From Brachybacterium muris (GTDB lineage: Bacteria > Actinomycetota > Actinomycetes > Actinomycetales > Dermabacteraceae): DNA of 64,000 nucleotides. The translations under genes were made by a program, and so were the position numbers. The notes beneath the pieces are model-generated. The model saw only the letters and a list, made by a program, of their open reading frames with translations, was not told where the DNA came from and searched no databases. Below, piece by piece: positions 1 to 9,507 of this stretch (positions are counted from its first letter, which is position 1; every line of letters starts with the position of its first letter). The stretch covers positions 558,001-622,000 of the forward strand of contig NZ_JAFBCB010000001.1 of the NCBI RefSeq assembly GCF_016907455.1, written 5' to 3'.

Positions 1-66
1 GATGCCGGCGGAGCGCCCTGCGCGGATGCAGCGGCTGTAGGCACGGTGCTGGTGCTGCCCCTCTGA
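1..66 (+). CDS. C-terminal end of an unidentified gene (partial)
   Basis: An open frame enters from the left edge and stops at TGA 64-66, giving 21 residues that end in VLVLPL. It would converge on the lipoprotein gene that ends at 69. It is too short to assign to a family, and it may be a chance open frame. Confidence 0.35.
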   Translation, partial: DAGGAPCADAAAVGTVLVLPL

Positions 67-68
67 AC

Positions 69-1754
69 TCAGTCGCGCAGGCCCACTGCGGTCCAGTCCA
101 CCCGCTCCACACTGGAGGGACCCAGGTTCAGCACCCCGTCACGCACGGCCCACACCTCCGGCACCACGTGCAAGGGGATCACGGTGAAGGTCTGCGCGAT
201 GAGGGTGGAGATCTCATTGGCCAGCCTGGTGCGCTCGTCCTCCTCGGTCGCGGCGTCCAGCTGCTCCACCACCGGCCCGATCCGATCCTCGGCCATGCCG
301 GTGAAGTTCTGGCCCGATTCCAAGGGATAGGCCATCGCCACTGCGGAGGTCCCGGGGAAGCGTGTCACCCGCCACGCGAAAGTGGTCAGGTCGAAGTCTC
401 CGCCGGCGAGATGCGGGGCGAAGAACTCCGCCGCCGGGACAGTGCGCACCTCGACCTCGATGCCCAGGGCGGTGAGGTCCTCCTGCACCAGTGCCGCCCG
501 CTGGGCGAGGGACGGCGAATCGGAGGGCACCACCATCACGATCGACAGGGGCCGGCCGTCCTTGGAGCGCCGTTCGCCCTCCAGCACCCAGCCGGCCTCG
601 TCCAGCAGCGCTGCGGCGGCCTCCGGATCATGCGCGAGCCCGCCGAAGGAGTCCCGGTAGCCGGGCTGGCCTGGGAGGAACACCAGGTTGTCCATCAGAG
701 TCACCGGCGCGCCAAGGGGGTCCAGGGCGGCATGGGCGAGGGCCTGCCGGTTGATGCCGCGGGCGATGGCCTCCCGCACCGCGGCATCGTCCAGGTGGGC
801 CTCGGGCCCTGCCACGTTGAGGGTCAGGTGCGTGAAGGAGGAGCCCGCCGCCTTCTGGATCTGGGCATCGCTGCGCGTTGCCACCTGCTCGAGTTCCTCG
901 GGGGTGCTCACCTCGAGCACGTCGAGCTCACCGGCCACGAAGGCACCAGGGGTCTGGGCCGAGTCCATCGCGGTGACCACGATGCGCTCCAGCCGCGGGG
1001 CGCGGCCCCACCAGTTCTCGTTGCGCACCATCGTCACCACGCCGCCTGCGGCATCGATCGACTCCACCCGGAAGGGGCCGCGGGAGGGAGTGGGCGTGGA
1101 GACGAACTCCTGGTTGAAGGCCTGGGGCGTGGCGGTGACCGTGGCGGGCACATCCGGATGCAGCACGGTGGGCCAGTCGGCGTAGGGAGAGGCGAACACG
1201 ATCCTGCCGGTGAACTCGTCGCCGGTCTGTTCGATGGAGTGGATGCGGTCCCAGCCGGCAGTGGTGGCCACCTGGTACGCAGGGTCGCTGCCGTTGTTCG
1301 CCTGCCAGCGGGAGATCAGATCCGCCACGGTGATGGGGCTGCCGTCCTCCCAGGTGGCGGCGGGGTTATACCGGAAGCTCACCGTCTGCGGTTGGGTGGC
1401 GGTGACCTGGGAGCTCTCGATGTACGTGGGATCGGGGTCGATGCCCTGGGCCGTGAACTCCGCCCCCAGTCCCATCGGCCCACGCAGCAGGTCCAGCTCG
1501 GCCACGGCCCCGGCCACGTGATGGGAGTTCCAGTTCTCCGGCAGGCGAGGCACCACCAGGCGCAGCGTTCCACCCTCCGGCACCACGGTGTGGTCGGCGC
1601 GCTCCCAGCCCACATCCGGCAGGGTCGGCGCGCTGGTGGTGGCCGACGGGGTGCCCGGGGCAGGGGAGCCCCCGTCGCAGGCTGTCAGCACGATGCCGGT
1701 GCCCAGCAGCCCCGCGCCGCTGAGCAGCGCTCGCCGCGTGGGCGGGATGCTCAC
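69..1754 (-). CDS. ABC transporter solute-binding lipoprotein (family 5, peptide/nickel type)
   Basis: Extracytoplasmic solute receptor of the SBP_bac_5 (DppA/OppA) type, about 561 residues. The N-terminus has a twin-arginine-like TRRALLSG stretch, a hydrophobic core and the lipobox LTAC, so it should be exported and lipid-anchored. The family pattern is visible: a GPFRVES-type block, an NENWWG block around the middle, and the C-terminal IPLHVVPEVWAV region. The GTG start at 1754 overlaps the stop of the preceding small gene in a GTGA motif, which decides the start and suggests translational coupling. It lies near, but on the opposite strand from, a complete peptide ABC operon, and may be an alternative receptor for that permease. 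The substrate cannot be read from sequence. Confidence 0.85.
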   Translation of the reverse strand: MSIPPTRRALLSGAGLLGTGIVLTACDGGSPAPGTPSATTSAPTLPDVGWERADHTVVPEGGTLRLVVPRLPENWNSHHVAGAVAELDLLRGPMGLGAEFTAQGIDPDPTYIESSQVTATQPQTVSFRYNPAATWEDGSPITVADLISRWQANNGSDPAYQVATTAGWDRIHSIEQTGDEFTGRIVFASPYADWPTVLHPDVPATVTATPQAFNQEFVSTPTPSRGPFRVESIDAAGGVVTMVRNENWWGRAPRLERIVVTAMDSAQTPGAFVAGELDVLEVSTPEELEQVATRSDAQIQKAAGSSFTHLTLNVAGPEAHLDDAAVREAIARGINRQALAHAALDPLGAPVTLMDNLVFLPGQPGYRDSFGGLAHDPEAAAALLDEAGWVLEGERRSKDGRPLSIVMVVPSDSPSLAQRAALVQEDLTALGIEVEVRTVPAAEFFAPHLAGGDFDLTTFAWRVTRFPGTSAVAMAYPLESGQNFTGMAEDRIGPVVEQLDAATEEDERTRLANEISTLIAQTFTVIPLHVVPEVWAVRDGVLNLGPSSVERVDWTAVGLRD

Positions 1755-2101
1755 AGGACCGTCCGGTGGGGGTCGGCTTCCGGTTCCTCCATCTGCCGGG
1801 CGCGTTCCTGCTCCCTTCGCTGCTTGGAGTCCCGGCGTTCGCGGCGTCCTCGCATCACCGAGCGCACCAGGTCCAGCCCCGCGATCGCCCCGTATCCCAG
1901 GGCGAGGCCCAGGGTGAGGGAGGCCAGCCAGGGGCTGTAGGTCCAGCCGGTCAGCGGGATCAGCACGAGCACGAGCACCCCGATCGGCCAGGTGCCGCGG
2001 TCCCGGTGGCGCAGCAGATCGGCCGCCACCACGCACAGGACGACGCCGAGGGCGAGCACGATCAGATGCAGGAAGGTCACGATTCGAGCATAACTTCGCA
2101 C
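1751..2101 (-). CDS. small two- or three-span membrane protein with charged C-terminal tail
   Basis: About 116 residues. Hydrophobic segments lie near residues 8-27, 37-55 and 60-78, followed by a highly charged tail rich in Arg, Glu and Lys from about residue 84. No family is recognised. A GTG start at 2101 gives the full frame; a second GTG at 2080 is possible and begins right at the first hydrophobic stretch. The stop overlaps the start of the downstream lipoprotein gene by four bases, so the two are probably one operon. Confidence 0.6.
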   Translation of the reverse strand: MRSYARIVTFLHLIVLALGVVLCVVAADLLRHRDRGTWPIGVLVLVLIPLTGWTYSPWLASLTLGLALGYGAIAGLDLVRSVMRGRRERRDSKQRREQERARQMEEPEADPHRTVL

Positions 2102-2426
2102 CCTGCAGGGGCGCCTCAGGCACGGGCGGGGGCGGGAGGGGAGTCCACAACCCGTTCCCGAGACAGGACCCCGGCTGTCAAGGCATTATCGTGTCAGGCG
2201 CTATCGTGGCCGGATGCGTGAATCCGGTACACCCGGAGCGCACCGTGAGTAAGCAGTCGGCGGAATCAGCCGTGGAGCTGGGGAACCCGTCCGCAAGGAT
2301 GTGGTGGGCGTCCGTCGAGGGGTCCAGCATGTCGTGCCCTGGTGCACGACGGCCGGGCCCGGTCAGACGCGTCGACAGTACGGAGAGGAACGGAACGGAT
2401 GGTGGACCGCATGCCGAGGAGACGAC
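2102..2426. promoter_or_regulatory. intergenic region upstream of the peptide ABC operon
   Basis: 325 bases between the divergent small membrane gene and the permease gene. TATCGTG occurs twice (2187-2193 and 2202-2208) with a 15-base period, which may be a promoter or operator feature. Short open frames run through the region but have no recognisable product. No RNA gene or terminator was seen. Confidence 0.3.
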
Positions 2427-3419
2427 GTGGCTAGATTCGTCGCAATCCGAGCGCTCACGTACGTGATCCTGGCGTTCCTGGCGACGAGCTTCGCCTACCT
2501 GCTGGCCGCCGCACTCATGAACCCGCAAGAAGTGCTGTACCCGCCGATCGCCACCGAGCCGGTGCCGTACCAGACGGCGCAGATGTACCTCGACGTGCGA
2601 AACGTCAACCCCGACACCCCGCTGATGGAGCGCTACGCGAACTGGCTGGGAGGCCTGGTGCGGGGTGACCTGGGCGTCACCACCGGCACCAACAAGTCGA
2701 TGGTCCCGGTGACCACGGAGCTGGCCAACCGGATCCCCATCAGCCTGCGCCTGGTGGTGCTGGGCACCATCATCGGCACCGTGGCCGGTGTGCTGCTGGG
2801 CATGATCGCGGCCGTGGCCCGCGACTCCATCGGTGACCGCCTCACCACCCTGCTGGCCTTCTTCATCCTGTCCCTGCCCACCCCCGTGATCATCCTGATC
2901 GTGCAGCAGACCAACCAGGGGATCATGGACGTGACCGGCTGGGGCCTGCCCGCGATCAACCCCATCAACCCGCTGCTGACACCCGGGTCATGGGCCTCGA
3001 TCGAGTACCAGATCAAGGCACTGGTGATGCCCACCATCGTGCTGTCCCTCAGTGCCGCGGCCTCCTACTCGCGGTACATGAAGGTCACCACCCTGGACGT
3101 GCTGGGCAGCGACTACCTGCGCACCGCCCGCGCCAAGGGCCTCACCCGCGGGCAGGCGATGAACCGCCACGGCCTGCGCATGGCGCTGATCCCCATGGGC
3201 CAGTACTTCGCCTTCGCCGTGGGCGCGGCCTTCACCGGCTCGCTGTTCGTGGAGCTCATGTTCAACTGGCAGGGCGTGGGTCGCTTCGCGGTCTCCGCGA
3301 TCGGCATGGCCGATGTGAACGGGACCGCCGGCGTGGTCCTCTACACCGCCGTCCTGACCCTGCTCTCCGCCACCTTCGCAGACATCCTGCAGGGCGCGCT
3401 CGACCCGAGGATCCGGTGA
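2427..3419 (+). CDS. dppB: peptide/nickel ABC transporter permease, DppB type
   Basis: Inner-membrane permease of the BPD_transp_1 family, about 330 residues. The GTG start at 2427 follows a GAGGAG ribosome site at 2415-2420 and gives MARFVAIRALTYVILAFLAT, the usual N-terminal first span of DppB proteins; a longer upstream frame lacks this support. The EAA-type loop DYLRTARAKGLTRGQAMNRH (near residues 230-249) is where the ATPase docks. It forms an operon with the next two genes at 4- and 11-base gaps. The whole set is a complete importer. Substrate assignment as dipeptide or oligopeptide is by family only. Confidence 0.88.
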   Translation: MARFVAIRALTYVILAFLATSFAYLLAAALMNPQEVLYPPIATEPVPYQTAQMYLDVRNVNPDTPLMERYANWLGGLVRGDLGVTTGTNKSMVPVTTELANRIPISLRLVVLGTIIGTVAGVLLGMIAAVARDSIGDRLTTLLAFFILSLPTPVIILIVQQTNQGIMDVTGWGLPAINPINPLLTPGSWASIEYQIKALVMPTIVLSLSAAASYSRYMKVTTLDVLGSDYLRTARAKGLTRGQAMNRHGLRMALIPMGQYFAFAVGAAFTGSLFVELMFNWQGVGRFAVSAIGMADVNGTAGVVLYTAVLTLLSATFADILQGALDPRIR

Positions 3420-3423
3420 GACG

Positions 3424-4437
3424 ATGACGAATCCTGGCGGCATCCGTTCCACCGACGACGCCTCCGAACTGCGTCGTCAGACCGAGCCCGATGCGAATCC
3501 CGTCATGGGCTCCGCCCTGGACGACCCGACCTTCAGGGAGGACGAGCCCGCCGGCGACGGCCCGGGCATCGAGTCGCTCAGCCGCGGCGAGCTGCTGCGC
3601 AGGCGCTTCCTGCGCAACCGCGGCGCCTGGGTGGGGATGATCATCTTCACCGTGCTGGTGCTGATGGCGATCTTCGCGCCGATGTTCTACCAGTACGGTC
3701 CCTTCGAGCGGGACCTGCGCAACTCGCTGACCGGCCCCTCCCAGTTCCACTGGTTCGGGGTCAACGAGAACGGCCTGGACATCTTCGCCCGCACCATGGC
3801 GGGCCTGCGGATCTCCCTGGTGATCGGCCTGGGCACCGCGGTTCTCACCACGTTCCTGGCGCTGGTGGTGGGCATCACCGCCGGTTACATCGGCGGCAAG
3901 GGCAAGTGGGGCGCGATCGGCGACGGCGCGCTGGTGAACCTGATCAACCTGTTCCTGGTGATCCCCTCGCTGCTGCTGCTGATGCTGTTCAGCCCGGTCT
4001 TGCAGTCGGCCTCCTGGCTGTGGATGATCCCGCTGCTGGCCCTGTTCGCCTGGATGCTCACCGCCCGTGTGCTGCGAGCCATGACCCAGCAGCTGGTGCG
4101 CACCGAGTACGTCGAGGCCGCCAAGTTCATGGGCGTGAACCCCATCATCACGATGGTGCGGCACATCATCCCCAACATCGCCAGCTGGATCATCATCGAC
4201 ACCACCCTCGGGGTGAGCGCCGCGATCCTGGGCGAGACGGGCCTGTCCTTCATCGGCTTCGGCATCCAGTATCCGCAGGTTTCGCTGGGCACGGTGCTGC
4301 AGGACTACAACATCTCGGCCCCGTACACCTGGATCCCGCCGGCGGCCGTGCTCGCCGCCCTGGTGATCTCCATCAACCTCATGGGTGAAGCACTGCGCGA
4401 CGCCCTCGACCCGACCAGCGGCTCCAGCCGACTCTGA
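3424..4437 (+). CDS. dppC: peptide/nickel ABC transporter permease, DppC type
   Basis: Second permease subunit, 337 residues. A long acidic cytoplasmic N-terminus (about 55 residues) precedes the first span (GAWVGMIIFTVLVLMAIFAP), which is typical of DppC/OppC. The EAA loop EYVEAAKFMGVNPIITMVRH and the C-terminal span are visible. The start lies four bases after the stop of the DppB-type gene, and the ATPase gene begins 11 bases after its stop, so the three should be co-transcribed. Confidence 0.88.
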   Translation: MTNPGGIRSTDDASELRRQTEPDANPVMGSALDDPTFREDEPAGDGPGIESLSRGELLRRRFLRNRGAWVGMIIFTVLVLMAIFAPMFYQYGPFERDLRNSLTGPSQFHWFGVNENGLDIFARTMAGLRISLVIGLGTAVLTTFLALVVGITAGYIGGKGKWGAIGDGALVNLINLFLVIPSLLLLMLFSPVLQSASWLWMIPLLALFAWMLTARVLRAMTQQLVRTEYVEAAKFMGVNPIITMVRHIIPNIASWIIIDTTLGVSAAILGETGLSFIGFGIQYPQVSLGTVLQDYNISAPYTWIPPAAVLAALVISINLMGEALRDALDPTSGSSRL

Positions 4438-4448
4438 GGGGGAGCCGA

Positions 4449-6266
4449 ATGTCTGATCCGATCCTTTCCGTGCGTGACCTGAGCGTCACGTTCCCCTCCG
4501 AGTACGGCACCGTGCAGGCCGTCCAGAACCTCGACTACGAGGTGCGTCAGGGCGAGGCCCTGGCGATCGTGGGCGAGTCCGGCTCCGGCAAGTCCGTGAG
4601 CTCCCTGGCCGTGATGGGCCTGCTTCCCAAGAGCGCCACCATCAGCGGCGAGATCGAACTGATGGGCAAGAAGCTGTTCACGATGGACGACAAGCAGCTG
4701 TCCACCCTGCGCGGCAACACCATCTCGATGATCTTCCAGGACCCGCTGTCGGCCCTGACCCCGGTGTACCAGATCGGCCGCCAGATCGCGGAGGTGGTGC
4801 GCATCCACCACCCGAACGTGAGCGCCGACAAGGCCCACCGCCGGGCCGTGGAGCTGCTGGAGGCCGTGGGCATCCCGGAGCCGCAGCGGCGTGCCAAGCA
4901 GTACCCCCACGAGTTCTCCGGCGGCATGCGCCAGCGCGCCATGATCGCGATGGCGATCGCCAACGAGCCCGAGCTGATCATCGCCGATGAGCCCACCACC
5001 GCCCTGGACGTCACCATCCAGGCGCAGGTGATGGAGCTGCTCAAGAGCGCCCAGGAGATGCTGGGCGCGGCCACCGTGCTGATCACCCACGACATGGGCG
5101 TGGTCGCCGGCTTCGCCGACCGCGTGCTGGTGATGAAGGAAGCGCAGCTGGTGGAGACCGGCGGGGTGGACGAGATCTTCTACCGCCCCCGCGAGGAGTA
5201 CACCCGGGCCCTGCTCTCGGCGGTGCCCCGCGTGGACCTGGCCGGCACCGACCACACCGACAGCGTGGCGGGCTCGGCGATGCTGGACCTCGCCAAGATC
5301 GCCGACAGCGCCGGCCCCAAGGCCCCCCGCGAGCAACGGCCCAAGGTCCTCGAGGTCACCGACCTGCACCGCGTGTACCCGATCACCAAGGGCGCCCTGG
5401 TGCGTCGCAAGGTGGGGGAGCAGCGTGCGGTGGACGGCATCTCCTTCGACATCCGTGAGGGCGAGTGCCTGGCCCTGGTGGGCGAGTCCGGCTGCGGCAA
5501 GACGACCACCCTGATGGAGATCATGCAGCTGCGCGCCCCGCAGCAGGGATCCATCAAGATCGCCGACACGGAGACCGAGAACCTCTCCCGCAAGGAGCGC
5601 GCCGCCATGCGGGCGGACGTCTCGATCGTGTTCCAGGACCCGATGGCGTCCCTGGACCCCCGCATGCCCATCGCCGACATCATCAAGGAGCCCATGCGCG
5701 TGCAGGGCTACAGCGACAAGCGGATGAACGAGCGTGTGGACTGGCTGCTGGGCATGGTGGGCCTGCTCCCCCAGCACGCCGCTCGTTTCCCCACGGAGTT
5801 CTCCGGCGGTCAGCGTCAGCGCGTGGGCGTGGCCCGCGCACTGGCCTGCGACCCCAAGCTGATCGTGCTGGACGAGCCCACCTCCGCCCTGGACGTGACC
5901 GTGCAGGCCGGCGTGCTGGCCATGCTGGCCGATCTCAAGGCCCGCCTGGGCGTGAGCTTCCTGTTCGTCTCCCACGACCTGTCCGTGGTGCGCCACATCT
6001 CCGACCGCATCGCCGTGATGAAGGCGGGCAAGATCGTGGAGCTCGGCCCCACCGACGAAGTGTTCGCGAACCCGCAGCACCCCTACAGCAAGGAGCTGCT
6101 GGCCGCGGTGCCGATCCCGGATCCGGAGATCGCCCGGCAGCGCCGCCGCCAGGTGATCGACCGCGAGGCCTTCGCGGGCTCGGAGAACCTGGACGAGGAC
6201 GACGCCGCAGCAGGGATCGTGGATCCGCTGAACAGGAACGCGGGCGGTTCCCACGCCGCAGGCTGA
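4449..6266 (+). CDS. fused peptide ABC transporter ATPase (DppD-DppF)
   Basis: Single 605-residue polypeptide carrying two complete nucleotide-binding domains, so one protein replaces the usual DppD plus DppF pair. Domain 1 has Walker A GESGSGKS (residues 42-49), signature FSGGMRQR and Walker B LIIADEPTTALD. Domain 2 has Walker A GESGCGKT, signature FSGGQRQR and Walker B LIVLDEPTSALD. Each domain keeps its Q-loop and the oligopeptide-type C-terminal extension (YTRALLSAVP, YSKELLAAVP). No catalytic residue is missing. It powers the two permeases encoded just upstream. Confidence 0.92.
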   Translation: MSDPILSVRDLSVTFPSEYGTVQAVQNLDYEVRQGEALAIVGESGSGKSVSSLAVMGLLPKSATISGEIELMGKKLFTMDDKQLSTLRGNTISMIFQDPLSALTPVYQIGRQIAEVVRIHHPNVSADKAHRRAVELLEAVGIPEPQRRAKQYPHEFSGGMRQRAMIAMAIANEPELIIADEPTTALDVTIQAQVMELLKSAQEMLGAATVLITHDMGVVAGFADRVLVMKEAQLVETGGVDEIFYRPREEYTRALLSAVPRVDLAGTDHTDSVAGSAMLDLAKIADSAGPKAPREQRPKVLEVTDLHRVYPITKGALVRRKVGEQRAVDGISFDIREGECLALVGESGCGKTTTLMEIMQLRAPQQGSIKIADTETENLSRKERAAMRADVSIVFQDPMASLDPRMPIADIIKEPMRVQGYSDKRMNERVDWLLGMVGLLPQHAARFPTEFSGGQRQRVGVARALACDPKLIVLDEPTSALDVTVQAGVLAMLADLKARLGVSFLFVSHDLSVVRHISDRIAVMKAGKIVELGPTDEVFANPQHPYSKELLAAVPIPDPEIARQRRRQVIDREAFAGSENLDEDDAAAGIVDPLNRNAGGSHAAG

Positions 6267-6289
6267 GGCCGGACCGACCGGATCCGACG

Positions 6290-6320
6290 AAGGGGGCCAC
6301 GCGAGCAGCGTGGCCCCCTT
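6290..6320 (+). terminator. intrinsic terminator of the ABC operon
   Basis: A perfect 13-bp stem (6290-6302 pairing with 6308-6320) closes a 5-base loop GAGCA, 24 bases after the ATPase stop. There is no strong T-run, as is usual in high-GC actinobacteria. It would separate the permease/ATPase operon from the lipoprotein gene. Confidence 0.75.
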
Positions 6321-6424
6321 CGCCATGCCTGCGGGCATCACCACGCGTGATTGCGCGCGGACCTGCAGTGTTGCGAACAGGTAACAGGGTGGGCCCCAAG
6401 GCGTGTCGCGGGTCACGAGGTCCA

Positions 6425-6430
6425 TAGACT
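6425..6430 (+). promoter_or_regulatory. candidate -10 box for the binding-protein gene
   Basis: TAGACT, the -10 variant seen repeatedly in this window, lies about 115 bases before the ATG, after the operon terminator. No good -35 is visible. It implies a long 5' leader (about 105 bases) of unknown role. Confidence 0.4.
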
Positions 6431-6545
6431 GATTTCACCGCGCGCGAGGACCGTGGCCATGGAGGCCACTTCCAGGCCCCGCAGCACGGCTCGATACATC
6501 GAGCGGGCCCGAAGATCTCGGAGCCCGTGAGCGAAGGAGATCCAC

Positions 6546-8300
6546 ATGCGATTCACGCGACGTTCCATGCTGGGGGCGACTGCCCTGTCGGCAGTGACCG
6601 TGACGGCGCTGGCGGCCTGCAGCCAGGACACCGGCCAGGGTGGCGGCTCCGGCGGCACCGGTGGCTCCGGCGGCTCGGACGGCGGCGGTGGCGGCGGCGA
6701 CCAGATCGCGGCGGATCAGAACGACATCAATGCCAAGGAGCGCGACGAGCTCGGCGAGGGTGGCGTGCTGCGCCTGGCCAACAACGCCTTCCCGGCCAAC
6801 TGGAATCCCGCCCATACGGACGGCAACGAGGCCAACACCAGCGAGATGCTGCGAGCGATCTTCCCGCTCGAGCTCTGGTGGTCGAACGCCACTGGCGAAG
6901 TCACCGCGAATGAGCTCTACCTGAAGCGGCTCGAACTCACCTCCGAGGACCCCCAGGTCATGGAGATCGAGCTGAACGAGGGCATGCAGTGGTCTGACGG
7001 CACCCCGATCAACTTCAAGTCCATCGAGAACGCTTTCACCTACCTGGACGGTTCCAAGCCGGACTACGGCATCGCCTCTTCCGAGGGCTACGACAAGGTC
7101 GAGAAGATCGAGCAGGGTGAGAACGACCTCACCGCTGTGGTCACCTTCAAGGAGAAGTACGCCGATTGGATGGGTCTGGCCGCAGTTCTGCCGGACTCGC
7201 TGGTCGAGTCGGCTGAGGCCTTCAACACTGGCTGGATTGCGGAGCCTCTGGTCACCGCCGGCCCCTACAAGGTGGGCAAGATCGACGCCGCCAACAAGAC
7301 CGTGCTGCTCGAGCCGGACGAGAACTGGTGGGGCGACAAGGCCCTGCTGTCCCAGGTGCTGTTCACCACCATCGAGGATCCCTCGGCGATGGCCACCAGC
7401 TTCCAGAACGGTCAGCTGGACGTCATCAAGACCACCGTCCCCGCCACCTACTCCGTGGTGGAGCCGCTGATCGACAACGGTGCCGTGCTGCGCAAGGCCG
7501 CGGGCCCGAACTGGACCCACATCACCCTGAACGGTGCCGAGGGTCGCCCGCTGGCGGACCAGGCCGTGCGTCAGGCCATCTTCCGGGCCATCGATCGCCA
7601 TGAGGTGTTCCTCTCGGTCAACTCCACCATGCCGTACCCGGAGAACACCGAGCCGCTGAACAACCGCCTGCTGATGACCAACCAGGAGGGCTACCAGGAC
7701 AACGCCGGTGATATGGGCAAGCCCGATCCCGACGCCGCCAAGAAGCTCCTGGAGGATGCCGGGTACACGATGGAGGGCGACGTCTACACCAAGGACGGCA
7801 AGGCCATCGAGATCACCTACGTGTACAACGACGGCTCCAAGACCAACGAGGCCGTGGTGCCCGTGGTCCAGGAGGCCCTCAAGGCTGTGGGCATCACCAT
7901 GAACGTGCAGAAGGTGCCGCCGACGGATCTGTTCTCCAAGTACGTGATCCCCGGCGAGTTCGACCTGACCCTGTTCGGCTGGGTCGGCAACCCGTTCCTG
8001 TCCTCCGGTGACGCGATCTGGAAGACCGACGGAGAGCAGAACTTCGGCAAGGTCTCCTCTCCCGAGGTCGATCTGCTGCTCGACCAGGCCGCGGTGGAGA
8101 CCGATCCCGCCAAGCGCCTGGAGATCATGAACGAGGCCGATGCCCACCTGTGGGAGGCCGCCGGTGTGCTCCCGCTGTGGCAGTCCTACGACTTCTTCGT
8201 CCAGCACCCGGATCTCGCCAACTACGGGGCCTGGGGCTTCGAGCGCCCGAATTGGACCAAGATCGGCTACGTCGCCGGTTCGGACAAGCTCAACGGCTGA
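6546..8300 (+). CDS. ABC transporter solute-binding lipoprotein (family 5, peptide type)
   Basis: 584 residues, SBP_bac_5 family. The N-terminus MRFTRRSMLGATALS has a twin-arginine-like motif and is followed by the lipobox LAAC, so it is probably exported and lipid-anchored. A Gly/Ser-rich linker of about 35 residues then tethers the binding domain. Family blocks include PFPANWNP near the N-terminus, NENWWGDKALL-like text and DLTLFGWVGNPF. A GAAGGAG ribosome site lies 7 bases before the ATG. It sits downstream of the permease/ATPase operon behind a terminator, so it is probably the cognate receptor made in excess from its own promoter. Confidence 0.9.
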   Translation: MRFTRRSMLGATALSAVTVTALAACSQDTGQGGGSGGTGGSGGSDGGGGGGDQIAADQNDINAKERDELGEGGVLRLANNAFPANWNPAHTDGNEANTSEMLRAIFPLELWWSNATGEVTANELYLKRLELTSEDPQVMEIELNEGMQWSDGTPINFKSIENAFTYLDGSKPDYGIASSEGYDKVEKIEQGENDLTAVVTFKEKYADWMGLAAVLPDSLVESAEAFNTGWIAEPLVTAGPYKVGKIDAANKTVLLEPDENWWGDKALLSQVLFTTIEDPSAMATSFQNGQLDVIKTTVPATYSVVEPLIDNGAVLRKAAGPNWTHITLNGAEGRPLADQAVRQAIFRAIDRHEVFLSVNSTMPYPENTEPLNNRLLMTNQEGYQDNAGDMGKPDPDAAKKLLEDAGYTMEGDVYTKDGKAIEITYVYNDGSKTNEAVVPVVQEALKAVGITMNVQKVPPTDLFSKYVIPGEFDLTLFGWVGNPFLSSGDAIWKTDGEQNFGKVSSPEVDLLLDQAAVETDPAKRLEIMNEADAHLWEAAGVLPLWQSYDFFVQHPDLANYGAWGFERPNWTKIGYVAGSDKLNG

Positions 8301-8314
8301 TCCGACCCGCATCT

Positions 8315-8348
8315 GAGGAGCCCCGAGCGTTCACGCTCGGGGCTCCTC
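8315..8348 (+). terminator. intrinsic terminator after the binding-protein gene
   Basis: A perfect 15-bp stem (8315-8329 with 8334-8348) and TTCA loop, beginning 15 bases after the stop codon. Confidence 0.8.
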
Positions 8349-8379
8349 CCCGTTGTCCGGCAGTGGGAGACTTGGTGCC

Positions 8380-9507
8380 ATGACTGCTGATCCCCGATAC
8401 CTCCGTCAGATGCGCCTGCCCCAGGTGGGGATCACGGGGCAGGAGAAGCTCGGTGACGCGCGCGTGGCCGTGATCGGAGCGGGCGGACTCGGTGCCCCGG
8501 TGCTGTCCTACCTCGCGGCCGCCGGGATCGGCTCGATCACGGTGATCGACGCGGACACGGTGGACCTCAGCAACCTGCACCGCCAGGTCATCCACCGCAC
8601 CGACGCGGTGGGCAGGCCCAAGGCCGTGAGCGCGGCCGAGCATCTGGCGGCGCTGAACCCCGAGGTCCACGTGCGGGCCGTGGTGGACAACTTCACCCCC
8701 ACCAACGCCCTGGAGGTACTGGCGGGGCACGATCTGGTGCTGGACGGCACCGACAACTTCCCCACCCGGTACCTGGCCTCCGATGCCTGCGAGATCCTGG
8801 ACCTGCCGCTGGTGTGGGGCTCGATCCTGGGCTTCACCGGTCAGGTGAGCCTGTTCCACGGCGCCGGGGGAACGGGCGTCACCTACCGCGATGTGCATCC
8901 CGTGCCGCCGCGCCCGGGAGAGGTGCCCAGCTGTTCCGAGGCCGGGGTACTGGGAATGCTGTGCGGGGTGATCGGCTCCACCATGGCGATGGAGGCCGTC
9001 AAGCACATCCTCGGTGTGGGGGAGACCCTCCACGGCCGCATCGCCCTGTACGACGCGCTCACCGCGCGCTGGATGGAGGTGCCGGTGGCCCGTCACCCTG
9101 CACGTGAGGCGGTCACCGAGCTGGAGGACCTCACGCTCACCTGTGGCCTGCCCGGGCCCACGGGACCTGCCACCGACGAGGTCACGGCCGAACAGCTGCC
9201 CGGTCTGCTGGCTGCGGGGGTGCGGGTGATCGACATCCGCGAGGACCACGAAGTAGCCCGCGGCATGGTCGCCGGGGCGGAGCATCTGCCGATGGGCACC
9301 CTGCTGGCGGCCGATGGGAAGGATGCCGCAGATGCGCACAGGGACTCAGCGCTCGAGGGTGCTGTGCTCTACTGCGCTGCGGGCACCCGTTCCTCCAGCA
9401 CCCAGCGCACCCTGGCCGGCCGAGGCATCGCGGTGCGCTCCCTGGCCGGCGGCTTCGAGGGGCTGCGCGACCGCGCCGACCAGCTCGGCATCGAACTCAC
9501 CAGGTGA
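8380..9507 (+). CDS. moeB: MoeB/ThiF-type adenylyltransferase with C-terminal rhodanese domain
   Basis: About 375 residues. The N-terminal E1-like domain has GAGGLGAPVLSYLAAAGIG (nucleotide loop) and DADTVDLSNLHRQ. It adenylates the C-terminal glycine of a MoaD- or ThiS-type sulfur carrier. The C-terminal third is a rhodanese domain with VIDIREDHE and the active-site loop YCAAGTRS, whose Cys would donate sulfur. Such fusions are called MoeBR or MoeZ in actinobacteria. The zinc-binding CxxC of E. coli MoeB is replaced by TYRDVHP. The ATG at 8380 was chosen over an upstream TTG because the E1 domain starts immediately (RYLRQMRLPQVG). It serves the moa genes that lie beyond the insertion element. 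Confidence 0.88.
   Translation: MTADPRYLRQMRLPQVGITGQEKLGDARVAVIGAGGLGAPVLSYLAAAGIGSITVIDADTVDLSNLHRQVIHRTDAVGRPKAVSAAEHLAALNPEVHVRAVVDNFTPTNALEVLAGHDLVLDGTDNFPTRYLASDACEILDLPLVWGSILGFTGQVSLFHGAGGTGVTYRDVHPVPPRPGEVPSCSEAGVLGMLCGVIGSTMAMEAVKHILGVGETLHGRIALYDALTARWMEVPVARHPAREAVTELEDLTLTCGLPGPTGPATDEVTAEQLPGLLAAGVRVIDIREDHEVARGMVAGAEHLPMGTLLAADGKDAADAHRDSALEGAVLYCAAGTRSSSTQRTLAGRGIAVRSLAGGFEGLRDRADQLGIELTR

Noticed and set aside
2191-2466. Small protein gene in the gap before the permease
   Set aside because: No ribosome site, no family similarity, and it overlaps the well-supported permease start at 2427.
4305-6425. Very long open frame opposite the fused ATPase gene
   Set aside because: It is an antisense shadow in high-GC DNA: His/Gly/Ala/Leu-rich text without family motifs, while the plus strand encodes a complete ABC ATPase. 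The same applies to other long antisense frames, for example over guaB, groEL and purA.
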